Assembly (NCBI GenBank): GCA_905331475.1
Contig: CAJNYU010001127.1
Coordinates: forward strand, 434,001-498,000
Length of the DNA: 64,000 nt
Direction: 5' to 3'
Source of the DNA: Rotaria socialis
Taxonomy: Eukaryota; Rotifera; Eurotatoria; Philodinida; Philodinidae
Shown: positions 1 through 14,012 of the stretch, one piece after another
Position numbering within the stretch: position 1 is the stretch's first letter
Layout: every line of letters begins with the position of its first letter
Notes under the pieces: generated by a model
Seen by the model: the letters and a program-made list of their open reading frames with translations, nothing else
Databases searched by the model: none
Told to the model about the DNA's origin: nothing
Position numbers and translations under genes: made by a program

Positions 1-1005
1 TCCCACACATTTTGTTTTTCATTTTTCTTAAGACAAAAAGTGACAAGGTGCGATGACACGTTTTGAGCGCGATTTGTATCTGTAAAAGAAAGACCGACAT
101 TATTGCGCGAGCGTGCTCTAGGCGACTGATTTTTGTTTATATTTGCTTATTTAAATTGAAAAGATGGTAGGTGACATGAGATTAACGTTTTATATTCAAC
201 ATAACTATCGGCGCCGACATTTAGATTTAAGAGAGCTTAGCGATTCGTGACAAAGTCTTTTTTTTTTCTTATTATTATTTGACATCATGTATTAAATGTA
301 GTGGAACCACTATGAAAAGATAATGTGCATACCGATCAATGTTGTTAACAGCGAAATTTTTTGATAGATGAGTAATGATGTACGTAAGACAATCCCGGTG
401 AGAGTTTTTATTCGGCTCGTTTATTTGACAAAAAACAGATGTATGAAGTTAATTTTTGGACAGAAGCTTAAATTTGAAATGTTAAAAAGGAACAGGCATT
501 ATGCTTTTAGTCTTATGTGGGAAAGAAAAAGTTCTTTGTTAAATGAAGCGTATTCATCCAACAGGGATAATCAACTTTGCCGTTCTGTCTTACGTCAATA
601 ATTTGACCTAATTTTTCTCTCTCTTGACCGCCCGTTGGGCTGAGACGTTATAAGAATGTAACAGAAGAAAATGAAAATATGTTTATTTTGTATCTAAACA
701 TTGATAAAGATGGTGTTCGTTTTCAACAACAAATTACCATGTTTGCAAATGAAATTTTTTTATTGACATTCGATTCCTATCATATCTAAGGTGAGAATAA
801 ATTGCATCATCAAGTTATCCATCGAGTGTGACGTGACAAAACACAAGAAGAAAATTTTATTTTTTATGACCAAGATAACGTTTTAATAAAAATGAGAAAA
901 AAAAGAAGGAGATATCTTTGATTTGCAAAGAACGTCGATGTTTATGCTGTTTTATTTTATTAATCTTCAAAATAGATATTGACAGAAAAATTCACAGACA
1001 GAATC
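1..1005. other. Gene-less AT-rich stretch at the window edge
   Basis: No coding region is supported here. The longest open frame (368-601, plus) gives a basic peptide with no recognisable domain and no splice context. The stretch lies downstream of the minus-strand gene ending at 1006, so part of it may be that gene's 3' flank. Confidence 0.5.
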
Positions 1006-1350
1006 TTATCCGGATCCACCATTATTTTTAGAAACCATTTCAAATATAACTTCCATTGCAACACCTTCAAATGATGATGTGTCAAATTGGCGAATACCAT
1101 TGTCATTGAGTGCTTGTAATTTTTTTAATGTTTGATTAATTTCATCCGATTGTTGATTAATATTTTGATTACGCCAACGTCGTGGAATATTACGTGTTGA
1201 AAGCCATTGTGATGCGTCTTCATCACTAATTAGAGGAAATTTTGCTTTTAACTGATGGATCGAAACGCCATTGCCTTGTTCAGATTGAACAAATACAACA
1301 CAAACAAGACTAATTAAAACAGCAATAATAAATATTGAGCGGAACAACAT
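1006..1350 (-). CDS. Small secreted protein of unknown function (114 aa)
   Basis: A single-exon frame of 114 residues starts at an ATG at 1350 and ends in TAA at 1006. Residues 1-23 (MLFRSIFIIAVLISLVCVVF then VQS) look like a signal peptide: a basic residue, a long hydrophobic core and a small residue before the likely cleavage site. The mature part is hydrophilic, has a short basic stretch (IPRRWRNQN), a probable helix around QTLKKLQALND and a Gly/Ser C-terminus. It has no cysteines after the signal, so a disulfide-rich toxin or defensin is unlikely. I do not recognise the family. No nearby gene suggests a role. The signal peptide and the fit of the frame to the exon are the only support for it being real. 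Confidence 0.5.
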   Translation of the reverse strand: MLFRSIFIIAVLISLVCVVFVQSEQGNGVSIHQLKAKFPLISDEDASQWLSTRNIPRRWRNQNINQQSDEINQTLKKLQALNDNGIRQFDTSSFEGVAMEVIFEMVSKNNGGSG

Positions 1351-4300
1351 TAGTTTTTATGATTCTTGCTGATCTGATAGGAATGCGCTAAAAAAATGAA
1401 TGCAACAAGAATATTAGAATGTCATCATTTTTATAAATACAACTCTACGACATATCATTTGCCTAAAAGCAATGATCATAGACGTCAATGTTTATATTAA
1501 CCTGCATTCAATAATAAAAATTGAACTCTTTTGATCCTTGATGACTAGAATAATATTGCGTGAAACAAGCTGATAATATATTCGTAACGACAAATTTAAA
1601 AACAACATGCGATCTCTAAGTAGAATTATCCACGATGGTTAGATCCTACGGTCGAATTCAAATTCTATCGGAATTTTCGCATTGATGGGAGTGATATATG
1701 AATAAAAGGTTTTTTGTTTTGAATATATATTTTCAGAATGAATATGGAAAAGAAAAAAAATTCAAAAATAGTTCTTTTCACTTCATCATAGAGAAATATC
1801 CATTCTTTTAATTTGAAGAGATCAGGAATAATATGTTCCAGAATGATTGCTGTGAAATGGTTTCTTCCAATGATGTATGGAATCGTAACTTTATTCTTGG
1901 TTCGTATCGATTTTGCAAATAAAATTTGAAATAAAAAGCACTTGACTATTTCAGAACTAGAAAAATCTTTTATGGTTAAATACTAGATTTTGCGAACAAG
2001 TAATGTAATATGCATGATTTTAGGAGATGCTAACTGATATTCTCACAGTGTTACAATCGTGATTTATGTAAAAAACCAGTTGTAAAGTTTTCCATTCGCT
2101 AAATTTGTTTCTGTTCGAATTACATCGATTTAATCCGAAATATTGAAGAGCTAGAAATTTCTCAACTTATAAAAATATTCAATAAGAGCCTTTTTTGCCT
2201 TCTCTTTTCCATCAAAAAGAAAAATAATGTTTGGATGAAAAGTTGAAGTTCAGTACAAAGGTCAAGAGTTTAAAAGCTGTCCTTAAAATCCCTGTGAGAG
2301 AAAACCAAAGCGAAACAAAATATAGGTATGTTCGTGCCAATGAATTGACCCTGGCAAAATTTCTTTCAGTTCATGGCTGATTTCTATCTTACTAATGAAT
2401 ATTATCATATCACAGGGCTATCTGATTTCGAATAAATAGTCATGCATGTAACTACGGGATTGGATTTTTAGCAGGGATTCTTAGTTATTTTAGTAGATCG
2501 ACTAAGTTTAAAATGATGTTTAAAAAACTAGCCGAGATTTTTGAGAACGAGAAACATATTACACTGCTATAAACTTTAACAATAAATAATTTCAATGAAA
2601 ACAAACATGAGTTTTGCTTGGATCCTTTTTCGGTATAGAAGTCATGATTTAAATAATGTTAAAACATCCTTGTTTAGTTGTACATATGAAAATAATGAAT
2701 TTGAAATCGGACTAGTTCTTTGTTATAAGGTTTTAGTTCAAAAAGTAAGATTTTATTTTCTTTTAAGTTGGATCATCGATATGGCCATGGAATTTACAAG
2801 CAATAGAAACTTGTTAAAAGCAGTCAAGGTTCAGGTATGAAGAAAAAACTACTTTGTTTTCTTTTAGGTTTTGAACTGTAAATAGATGTTAGAAGATAAT
2901 ATTTTTAATTGGTAGCATTGAAAAATGCTCTATTTTTATAAATAAAAAATAATTGAATAAAAATTATGAAGATTTCTTTTTTTGATGTTGTTGATATGTT
3001 TGATTCATATGGGTAAAACTGAACGTTCTATTTCTTACACAATGAATTCAAAGACTAATGTAGTAATCACACATTAAACTCTATGCTATTATCAACTATT
3101 TCTACTTAAATTCAAGTCGAACAATTCCGAGAAGTTGAATGAGCGGTTTTATTACTCATCTTTTAGTCTAGATCAAATCCGTAGCTAGTCAATGATGAAT
3201 AATCGCATACAAAAAGATTCTCTTTTACTAATGCTTTTGTTGAATAAAACGAGAACCCGAATAGCCTTATGCATATTGATTACAATTGTCGAGCTCTTTG
3301 GAATTATATTAATGTTCTATGCTAATGATAACTTTTTTTCTTGCATATGTCGCACATGTCATGCATTTCGATCGAAATTTCAAGCTATTTTCAACACAGA
3401 AAAAAAGCTTTCATATCTAAGTGTACTTGATTGAGACGATTTGAGTTAGACTATTCGTCAAGATTATCAATAATGATAATCATCGTACTTCACATTTTTT
3501 TCGTATCAGATGAATGTATGCAATTTACAACATGGCTAAATCTTAGGAACCTTTTTTTAAATAAATAATTTTTTTTTCGTTGCATCACATCTCTGACAAG
3601 CAATTGGATACATTGAAAAATCTCCAAGAAAGAATACAAGTCGCGCTCAAACAAGCAAAGTTCAATAATAGTAACCTCNTAAAGTGATCAATCCTATTTA
3701 GACGAGCTACCCTTGCTTACATGATCTAGTTAAAAGTATTAGAGTAAGATCGACGAGACGGCTAAATACGCAAACATATACAAAGAAATCTCTAACATAA
3801 CAAATGTTTTATTTAGTTGACACTTATCGAATTATACAAACGTGTTTATTCTAATCTGCTTCGCGCGTAGTCCAGAAAAATGAAGTTTTAAATGAACTGA
3901 TTATGATTCTTTCGTAAGGTAGTATATTCCTACTGTGTTTATATCGGACATGAATTTTCATTTGAATAGAGCCATTCAAGAGAGTTTAGAAAACTTCACT
4001 TGACTTCAACGCTAGATACTAATATGTTTATGCTAAAGTTATTTTAGTTTGTGGCTTCTTCTCAAAATAAATGTTCTATTTTCGATATTCTGAGAGATTT
4101 TTCTGTTATTTGATAAACAGTTGGACACGTCTGTTTTTGTTACAACGAATCACGTTCGAAACATTGATCGATGAAAATATTTGGCTGAAATTCCATCAAA
4201 GAATGTCAGACATATGATATCGTTGTGAGAATAAGAGAACCCTTGTTTTTACGTTCTAATATATCTGAGACTCGTAGAGATCACTGCGTAACGTTATCTA

Positions 4301-7015
4301 TCGTCAGCTGTTGAATAAACGAACATTGTACATGAACAATTACAATGTTAGTTTCTATTCAAACGAAAGATGATACAAGAACAACTGCCGTCAATATACG
4401 TCTGTACCATATGGTGCAGATAGAAGTGCATGATTCATATTTTTACAGATAAATGGTATGTACATAAAAAGAAATGAATCGATCTAGCTATATGTGGATT
4501 CAATTGTTTTCTTTCTCGTGACGCGCTACTTTGTACTGGTAACATTTTAGGGAGTCGCAAGGCTATGTTAGTAATTTTATATGGTAACAAAATTTTAAGA
4601 TCGATTGAAAATATGGTCTAATTTAATAATGCAAAACTTCTAACAACAATAGTTCTTTAGAAAAATATTATTGTCATAAATTTACCCAATTGTTAATAAT
4701 ATGATAATTGAAAACAAACGATTTATATCGTGAGTTTGAGCGTGATTTAACATATCAGTCCTTTAAAAAAATATGCTACACGCGAAAAACTCTATTGGAT
4801 AGTATTATTTTCCTTATCAATAATGATTAATATTTTAAGCCTACTCGGATAAAATCAACTGAAATAAATCCTTGATCAGGGACATCCAGAGGCGTTATTA
4901 TTGATAAAAGGTATGAATTCTTAAGTGATATCCCGTTGTTTTTTTACTAAATTTAAAATAATCTCCTGCGGCCATAGTGCGCTTTATTTTCAGGAAATCT
5001 TGTGCGGCCTTTTCTCTACTTACACTGGGTTTTTTTATTTTGCTATTTGGAATTCTCTCTGAGTAATCATATCGTACATTTAAGAAGTTTCTATTTGCAT
5101 GAATACGTCAAGACATAAGGCGTGACAAGCTTTCTTCCGTTACATCAAACTTTGTGACTATTATACAGCAGACAACTTTCATCATCAAAAAGTTCTCTTT
5201 TAGACATTGAACTATACTCTCATTAAGTAGTAACAATTTAACAAAAAAAAATGACTCTGTCATGTTTTACATTCTAACTTCCTCTTTCAACCAAAAACAA
5301 AGTTAAGTCAATAAATTGAAGATCTATGAAGAACTTTGTTTCGTCAAATGAACTACTTCGTTTTTACTCTTGTTCATGAAATATCGTAAATCATTAGAAT
5401 CTAACTATATACATCGCATTTATGGCGATTTCAATGTGCCTGCTATAGGATTGATGTTCGAAGGGAGGTGGACTCTTAGTGGTGGTGGAAGAAAAAAATG
5501 GTTCAAGTTCTAATTCGTTCTCATTCATCTACACGTCAAAGTCAATTCAAGATGAATAAACGAGAAATAACTCTTCGTCTTTCTTTGTAAAAATCAGGCC
5601 GTTGTACATTAAGCTTCTTTGAAGTCGTGTTCAAGGTAACCATGCGTGCTTTTTTTCTCTTTCAGGGATAGAAGAAAAAAACATATTTATAGAAATGTAA
5701 AAACAAATAACGAACATTTTCGTCTAAATAGAAAGCAATAAAAGACTGTATTTTGTTTTATAACCAAACTTTTTTTTAGTATCAATATATTGAGAAACAA
5801 AAATCAGTCATGTACGAAGTTACAAATGCATCGTTTATCTAAAGCATAGCCTATCAATAAATTGTGACGATTAATCTTTCTTCTTTATGCAGTATAATCA
5901 TGAATAACACAAAAAAAGAACAACCTTGAGTGCAATCCAGTGACTTGTCCTTTCTTTTATTACCATTGCTATTTCATAATAGACCTTTTCGTACCAAATT
6001 CTAAAGAGTCAAATAAAATGTGATCAAATGAATAATCTTTGTTTTATTTTCTATAATATTTTCATCATTTTATTGATAATTACTCATTATGAAATCAGTT
6101 TAAAAAAATAGATTCTTGAATATTTTCAACAAATGTTCATAATAACAATAGCAAGTGTTCTACTTGTATGTTTATCACGGGATTTGAATTTTGATTCATG
6201 AACATTTGATTGTGACAATTGGAAATAACCGACATTCGTCTGAATTGTCAATCAAAGAAAACATGAAAGTTTACTTCAATAATTAACTATATTTTTTAAA
6301 GCATTGCATATTGTACTTCAAATGAAATCAATCACTTCTACCACAATGTTAGAATTCCATTAAATGAAACCAAAGAAGAAAAAAAATAAAATTCAATTAA
6401 CCAACACACTCAAGACTTATTTTTCTTACATCATTTTTACTCTAAAGTCAATAACAAACTAGCACAATGTCTCTAGAGAAAAATGTAATAGTAGACATTG
6501 TTTCGTGATCCTATTCAATCAATACTGTATTTCATACCATCAAAATATACATATTATGTATAAAAATCATGAGAATTTTTAGACACATTGATATTCTCTG
6601 CAGTCTGTATTAGGATAAGCGAATTTTCATCCTAAACTTTGTATAAATGATTATTTTACTAATCTCTATGCAAATCCGAATTAACAGAAAAGAATAAATT
6701 ATTTCCTTGAATTCGGATGCATTTTTATTGTACTTTTAATAATTATATACAATATTATTCAATCGCACCTCAAGGCGTTATAAACAAGACACTCAACACA
6801 ACATAGAAAGGTGATACAAAAACCACCCTAGACAGCATTCATAATAAAACAAAGAAAAATCAATACCAAATTGAATTAATTCTTTCTTTTTTCCTTTTTT
6901 GTGAGACAAGATTTAGTTTACTGTTTATTTCGTCTTCGACATATATTTCCTAATATAAATTAAAAATTTTTTTTTTCGCACACACACACACACACACACA
7001 GAGAGAAATATAACT
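1351..7015. other. 5.7-kb gene-poor AT-rich stretch
   Basis: No gene with a recognisable domain was found on either strand. Open frames at 2595-2840 and 3192-3434 (plus) look random. A short plus-strand frame at about 3603-3680 (reading LDTLKNLQERIQVALKQAKF) would make a helix and could be a stray exon, but it runs into the one ambiguous base in the window (n at 3679) and then a stop. The stretch ends in a CA dinucleotide run just outside the next gene's stop codon. Confidence 0.5.
6979..7000. repeat. (CA)n microsatellite
   Basis: Eleven perfect CA units followed by a short GA run, 16 bp beyond the stop codon of the minus-strand ankyrin gene, so probably in its 3' UTR. Confidence 0.9.
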
Positions 7016-8263
7016 TTACAAATACTCAAAACTAAGAAAATCAACATGATGTTCATTTAATCCGGGCAATGTTCTAATTTGTTCTAAATTAAATATTTTC
7101 ATTGAGCGTTTTATTTTCAATCTTAATATATGTTTCAGTGACCATTTTTTAGTTGTCTGTTTAATAACATCTATTAAATTAACATAGCGTTTAGTTAAAA
7201 TATTTATTTCACCACACCATTTTATTGTTGAACGACGATTTAACTGTATTGAACCACTGTAAATAGCTAAGGCAAATAAATATTTTAATTTCTTTCCTAT
7301 GACTGTCGTTGTACATTTTTCACATAATTCTCGAATAAAATATTTACAAACTTTTTGATCATCAAAATTCGATCGATAACGTAAAAGCAATTCTAAACAA
7401 TCAAAATAATGATCAACATAGAAATTATTTTGATCGTTTAATGGACAAAACGATATTAAATCATGAATGTCTTTTTCAGTTAAAAACGCTTGTCGTTCTA
7501 ATAATTTCTTAACTAGATCAAAATCAAATGTTGTTATACAATAAAATAATATACTATTTCCACAATCACGTTGTCGTGATGAAATAGAAAAATTCTCAAT
7601 TAATAAACGTAATATTTCAATATGACCACGATGACATATTGTTCGAATAAACGATGGTTGTAATTGAAATAAGTCTTTTCGTTCTTGTTGTTTATTTACT
7701 AATAGATGACATATGTCTAAATGACCTTCAATAGATGAATAATATAAAGATGACGTTAAATCCAAATGGTTAATATCGGTATATTTTAAAAAAACTTCAA
7801 CAACATCAATATGATCATTTTCACAGGCATAATCAAGTGAATTTTTATTTTGATTGTCATTTAAATAAATGAATTCATGATTATTAAGATTTTCATTTGA
7901 TTGTAATAATAAATTAACAATGGCACGATAACCTTTTATTGATGCATAATGTAGACACGTACGTTCAAGATGATCACGTATTTGATTATTTGCTTTATAT
8001 TGTAAAAGTAGTTGAACAAGTCCATAAAAATTATTTGAACAAGCAAAATGCAATAATGTTAAACCGTCGGAATTCTGTCGGTTAAGATCGATGGATGGTG
8101 AACTATTACTACGTAGTAAATATTGTACACGTTCTAAATCACCAATCAAACACGAACGATAAAGAGTTTGTTCATTATTATATGTCGATGATAACGATAA
8201 TTCTTTATTATTATTATTATTGTTATTATTTCCACAATCAAAATTATTAAGTAATTCCATCAT
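7016..8263 (-). CDS. Ankyrin repeat and SOCS box protein (ASB-like, 415 aa)
   Basis: An intact single exon encodes an Asn-rich N-terminus (an N8 run near residue 13) and then about seven ankyrin repeats between residues 30 and 265. Typical units read DGLTLLHFACSNNFYGLVQL and RTCLHYASIKGYRAIVNLLL. The C-terminus has a SOCS-box signature: a BC-box-like SLKHILRLKIKRSM followed by LPGLNEHHVDFLSFEYL in the place of the Cullin-5 box. Family knowledge: ASB proteins use the ankyrin array to bind substrate and the SOCS box to recruit Elongin B/C and Cullin-5, forming a cytosolic ubiquitin ligase. Two ATGs in tandem (8263 and 8260) could start translation. The Cul5 box has Gly-Leu where Pro is common, so Cullin choice is uncertain. 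The lack of introns sets it apart from HAAO, WDR88-like and MASK here and may point to a retrocopy. The number of the nearest ASB paralog cannot be decided by eye. Confidence 0.85.
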   Translation of the reverse strand: MMELLNNFDCGNNNNNNNNKELSLSSTYNNEQTLYRSCLIGDLERVQYLLRSNSSPSIDLNRQNSDGLTLLHFACSNNFYGLVQLLLQYKANNQIRDHLERTCLHYASIKGYRAIVNLLLQSNENLNNHEFIYLNDNQNKNSLDYACENDHIDVVEVFLKYTDINHLDLTSSLYYSSIEGHLDICHLLVNKQQERKDLFQLQPSFIRTICHRGHIEILRLLIENFSISSRQRDCGNSILFYCITTFDFDLVKKLLERQAFLTEKDIHDLISFCPLNDQNNFYVDHYFDCLELLLRYRSNFDDQKVCKYFIRELCEKCTTTVIGKKLKYLFALAIYSGSIQLNRRSTIKWCGEINILTKRYVNLIDVIKQTTKKWSLKHILRLKIKRSMKIFNLEQIRTLPGLNEHHVDFLSFEYL

Positions 8264-11200
8264 GATAATTAGAGAAGAAGAAGAAAAAAAACAGAATTCT
8301 TTTTCTATCTACAACTTAAAAATTCATTGATATATTATTAAGTATGTTTAAATATTGTTTAAATGAAGTGTTGTTGTGACAGCAAGGTCATACGAAGGAC
8401 ATAATATTTCTTAGTAACAAAAATCTCTATCGAATATAACATGTAACATCAGAATACAAGAAATCCATAGTAATGTACTTGACAGAAGAAATAAATAAAT
8501 TAAACGAAAAAGGAAAAGGAAAAATCTATCGATGTGTCTCTTTTTTAATAATACTGCTCATCATTATACGGTGGTAATCATAGTAAAACTGAGTAACCGC
8601 ATGTTTGCTTACTCGTTTTTCTTTTCTCTCTATCAGCTGCTTGATATATTTTATCGTCGACTAGTAATACTACAATGATGGATGGCTGTTGTGCGGTCGA
8701 CTCTTTGTCTTGATGTGCACCAACCACAATCCTTCATCAACGACGAGAGACGAAAAAAAAGAATCTCTTTTTTTTCTTTCTCGGATGAAGAAGGAGAGAG
8801 AAAGGACGGTGGCGGGCGAATACTTCTATTCTCTTCTCGACCTTTCTTATGTTGTGCACAACAATTTGCTAACCTTTTCTCGATAGGAGCCTCAAACCAC
8901 ACAGAATCGGACGTTTTCTTTCTTCTGTTTTGCTTCGCCCACTTCCAGACCTTGCATCCATTCAAGTACTTACCTTAAAGCGTTGTGATGTCGTCTAGTA
9001 TTGATTGAAAATTAAAAAAAAACAGAAAAATAGACGAAAGAATGGGGGAAAATGGGTACGTTGCTGCATGTAAATCGGCCTTCTCATGCAACTTATACAT
9101 ATACCGCGAGAAAAATACTTATATTACAAGAGAAAAAACAGCCACGTCGATTATATCGCCCGAGATCAGATAAAACAACAAAGCAGCTAATGTTTTCTTT
9201 CGCAAGAGAAATAAAAACGACTTGAAAAAAACTTCAATCGTTGGTATTTATTTGTGAAAAAAAATAAAAATTGATGACTTTAGTCTTTTCATATCATCGA
9301 TGAACTTTAAATTCTATTTAATTATATAGAAATATTTAGAAAACATTACATGGACTTTAGTTTTTGATATTTAAATAATTGATTTTACGACCTTTTCTTT
9401 TGACATTGAAAATAATCCAGGTACATGATATGTATATCAAACGATAAAAAAAAAAAGAGTTCGATCTTACCAAATAGAACAAGTGTATTGACATTATCTA
9501 ATGCAGAAGAAAAAGACCTCGAATATATAAAAATTAAAAACTATATAGACAAAACTTATTAATATATCCTTAGACGATCGAACATAATGCATGTACATTT
9601 TCATCATCTCATCAATCTGTAATATAACGGTTTTATTTAACATACTGTTGTTATCGAAAGAGATTTTTCGCAATGACTGAAAGTCTTATGGATATAATAT
9701 TTTGATAATTAATGCAATGAAGAGCGAAAAAAACCTATCTAAGCTGTTTTTTTTTGTTGCTCCAGCATGTTAACCATCATAAGTCTATTTTCTTTGGGTA
9801 CTAAAAACAACGTGCAAATTGAATCTCGAATTATTTGTTTACGATAAAATATGAAATTCGAAAATTACATACTACAGCATAAAAAATGAACACGTAAAAT
9901 AATTATGTGTTGAAACTTGTATAGTATATGAGCGATTTATTGTCAAGCGTGTTATTACTCTATTAGAGTCAATACGAAATAGTCGATAATATGACATTAG
10001 TATTGACCAATCTATTGTGATTTTTGTAGGAAATTCGACTGTTGATTTTCTAAAATCAAGAGTTTGTTGTTTTTGAAGTTGTTGAAGTTCTTGCCTCATA
10101 GATGTCGGTAATAATTGTCTTGTGAAAGCTAAATTGTATTTCTAGATGTTCACAAAACTAGAATTGAATAATTACTATTGAGATTTCCTAAAGTCTCATT
10201 TTCGATGAGTTGAACCTAATTCTATAACTCTATACATAATGATAATTTTCGACGAAATATAAATCATAAAAACCCGAAAAGCTTTTATGCTAATTCGTTG
10301 ATATGCAAGTGTAAATTATACCAAGATAACCTATTTATATAACAATATGCTTGCTTTACACAGAAATACCCAAGACATCGTTTTCAATAAATTTCTCTAA
10401 TTAATCAAATATGAAAGATACATCTCCTCATCATGAACTCTTTTTAAGTCAATGAAGAAAACAAAAAGAAATCATTAATAAAATATAATTGATACATACA
10501 TGTATCATTTATTAGATTGATAATCAAGATTATCCATCCTTGTCAACTGTATCAAATACCTTGATGTATCCATAGAAGAAAAAAACACAATCTATTTTCA
10601 TAATAATTATGATAGGGAAGGCCATCAAAACAGTCTTGCTTTGCTTCAATCAATATTGTTTTTACTCATGAGACTTTTCGAGGACGAATCAAACATTATA
10701 CATTTAATATTGCTCTACGTAAACGCGAACTATTTTTGATTAGTTTCACTGCTAAATATTTGTTATGTTTAACATAAAGATATAAATATATGTTTGACTT
10801 TGACCAAATTTCAATGAAACCAAATAAATCCTACGATAAAACAAAATATCAAACATCTTAAATAAACGTCGTTTATCAATTTGAGAGAACTTTTCTGTAC
10901 ATTGATAATTTCTCTTAAATCAAACTACCTATACTGCTCGTTCTACTATGAGTCTATTCTTGTTTATTGCTAAAAGGTAACTATTTTTTTTGGTTTTCTA
11001 ACAAAAGATTGAAATTTTTTGATAAAATCTGCAATAACTAGTAAGTGAGGCTATTAAATCCAATGTATACTTTTCATCTTTACACGAATATCTTATCAAA
11101 TTCAATCAACTAAAATGACTCATGAGTTTTGTTGTTGGTCATAAATTAAATGACGAGCTTTTATTATTCTATATCTCACAACAATTATGATTCAGTTGAT

Positions 11201-14012
11201 AACAGACGGATATAAAATTTGATTTACGACTGTTTTTTACTAGTAATACTATTGAAATACCCTTGAGAGCCTCTTACTTACATGATAGAATTCTATTTTG
11301 AAATAATCGATGAAAATCTTTGTTACCTTGTAATGCTGTTTGAAGGTATTTATGAAGATTTTCTCAATGGGTTAGATCTGTGAACCACAGTTTTTTGTCT
11401 GAGATAATACTGAATACCATTATATGCTATATCTTGATTCTTATGTTGATGGATATGTAAAAAGATAATCAATTCAGATGAACTAGATGGATTGCCATGA
11501 TAAAAAGATCTAGGATTTGTTTTTTTGCCTCGATCATATCTATATAAGAAAATATTGTTATTGACTTAAGACAATTATTAACCTTCACTTGAAAACGTTG
11601 ATCTATCCAGTCAATAGGTCATTAGTATATCATCAACACTCATTAGTGTGTAAAAAATAAAATCAAACACAACTTTCTGATATGCTTATTACTATCAACA
11701 GGTCCATTAACATAATGTATAGATTTTATGATATAAGGTTAATATTTACCCGTATAAATGTACGTTAGCATGTGAAAACTTGTAGGCAGTTCCTTTTTTC
11801 CTGTATGGTTTGACTCTGAAATACAATTCAATATTTTTCCAATCAAGTAAAATTTTTATATTTTTTTACTAGCTGGGGATTTACTAAAAATGAAAAAATC
11901 CTATTTCAAGTTCGAATATAATGTTGAATTCATTTTATGCCTTTAAGGTATAATTTATCTTATGTGTTCAAATTCTAACAGATAAGAAGAATCTTCATGC
12001 TAGCTTTCTGCTAATTTTGTTTAATGACCGAATCACTTGAGGTAGCTCGCACTTGTTGACTGTGTTCATGATTCACAAATATCTTGAAGTTCACAAAGTA
12101 ACTTACTAAGATATGAACCTATTTTACAATCTGACTGACATAGTGAAATTATTTTAATCGAAACCAATGAAAATATTCTACGAAAAATTTGACCCAATCT
12201 TGATATATTTTCGTACCTTTTTAAGTCTTAATTTGACCTATATATTTACGCATAACTTTTATTCATATGAAAATGATCGCCTTCAAACTGTTAAGTTATA
12301 TCGGAGCATAGGTTCTTTAGTAAAATGTATAGTGTAATAATATAAATATTAATAAAATTATTTGATAGACGAGAACATTATTTCTTTGTTGAAGTTTCTA
12401 TTGATTACTACGGATTACTATTTAGATCATTGAAACATTCATAGTGGAAGTACTTCAATGTTGGATAAAAAAGAAAAGGTCAATAAAAAAAGCTGTTTTC
12501 TATACGCTTTGGTACTAAAAATAGTCGCTTAATTTTCTTCAATACTTCGTCAGTCTTCAACTAATATTATCGCAATAATATTTTTAGAAGACCTATTTGT
12601 TATCATATGCGACGATAGTATTAATGCCCACTCAAACACGACTATAAACTGGTTGATAGGCTTCTTTGTTTATAAACAGAAACCGTCCTGACATCAACAA
12701 TTTTCACTTGCATGAGAAAAGAAAGTGAAATGTTAAACTACTGAATTGTCAGTCGCCGTTTATTTTCAAGTTTTCAATAGAATTTTTCCAAAGTGAATTC
12801 CTTTAACGATAAATTGTAATTAACCATATCTGGATTCGAGATACTGGTGAAAAATTGATGACGCTCTATTAGTATTCGATATTTTGCGAGTTAAAGATTT
12901 CTTATTCAAAATTACAAGTCGCTTTTATTTTTTGTAAATCCCAATTTAGATAATACCGTGGGCGACATGTTTTTATAGATATTTCATTACAAATTTCAGA
13001 TGAAGTTCTATTAGACGATTTTATGTGGTTTCATATTCTCCTTCTGAAAAAATGATACATACAGACCGCTGTGTTGCTTCTATTAAAAGCTGTTTCATAA
13101 GTAATCATCAAGCTTATTCTTCTTTGAAAGAACACTCATACTCTTTTGACATATCATAGTAGACAGTTGTTGTCCAAATTTTATTAGTACGATATTAGTT
13201 GAAGGCTGGTGAAATATCTGAGCAGCATCGAGGTCTATGTTTACTCTCATTCGATCTATGAAAAATGTTTCTTCAATACTTCTACCCTATATTGAAATAT
13301 TTCCGACAACTCTTTTATTTCATCGTACTTTATAAAAGACGGTTTGAGATAACGTTGTTTTCCATGTTGATCTATCGTTAAAGAAAAACAATATTCATAA
13401 GAATATATCTATCAAAACATGGAAAACTGTACATATAGACATGTGTCTAGAGAGATACGACAAGACATTTATTGTTGTTTTCTATAATTTACGTTTTACA
13501 CAAAATATTCATTGATTTAATCATAATTGTGGCGAGAAAATAACAATGATTTGAGCTCTATAGTGCTCTAGTATAATGAGAAAAGTTGTTCCTTGAAATT
13601 ATTCATTATCTCAGTACATACTTCTAGGCACAAGCTTTGTCCATAATACTAATCAAAGGCATATGTGTCGAGGATTTCCCCTAAAAAGAATTCATCTTGG
13701 TTAATATTTCCACTGATGTCTATTTGCTTATCCTTTAATTAGCACAGATTTTTTTCTGCGGCTAAGGTCAATGGCATATAGTTTTCTGATATACAGAATT
13801 CAGGTAATAAAGCATTGACTTCAACCTGATTCTGATTGATTTTATTCTAATCTACTCTATAATATTTTCTTTTCACTAAAGGTAAAGCATTTTTGAAATA
13901 GCGATTATATCAATAGTTTGATTGAAACTTTGTTAGAAATATGAAAATATAAAATGAAAAAGAAAAAGAAAAAGAAAAATGTAAAATGAAAGTTTTTTGC
14001 TTTCGTGTCTTG
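8264..14012. other. 5.7-kb gene-poor stretch upstream of the ASB-like gene
   Basis: The part next to 8263 (about 8560-9130) is less AT-rich and has overlapping open frames on both strands with no recognisable protein. It is the natural place for the promoter of the ASB-like gene, but I see no clear TATA or initiator. From 9200 to 14000 I find no convincing gene, only one orphan exon candidate near 10 kb, listed separately. The stretch may be intronic to something larger, or truly empty. Confidence 0.45.
9964..10129 (-). other. Candidate orphan exon, Gln-rich
   Basis: On the minus strand an AATTTAG acceptor-like site is followed by an open frame beginning FTRQLLPTSMRQELQQLQKQ and continuing through TLDFRKSTVEFPTKITIDWS to an AGA-GTAATA that could be a donor. 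Codon choice and the helix-forming Gln/Leu pattern look more protein-like than the surroundings. I found no partner exons and recognise no family. It may be a relic or chance. Confidence 0.22.

Noticed and set aside
8651-8978. Overlapping open frames on both strands of about 100 codons
   Set aside because: Low-complexity, no domain, both strands open at once; it is more likely the promoter side of the ASB-like gene.
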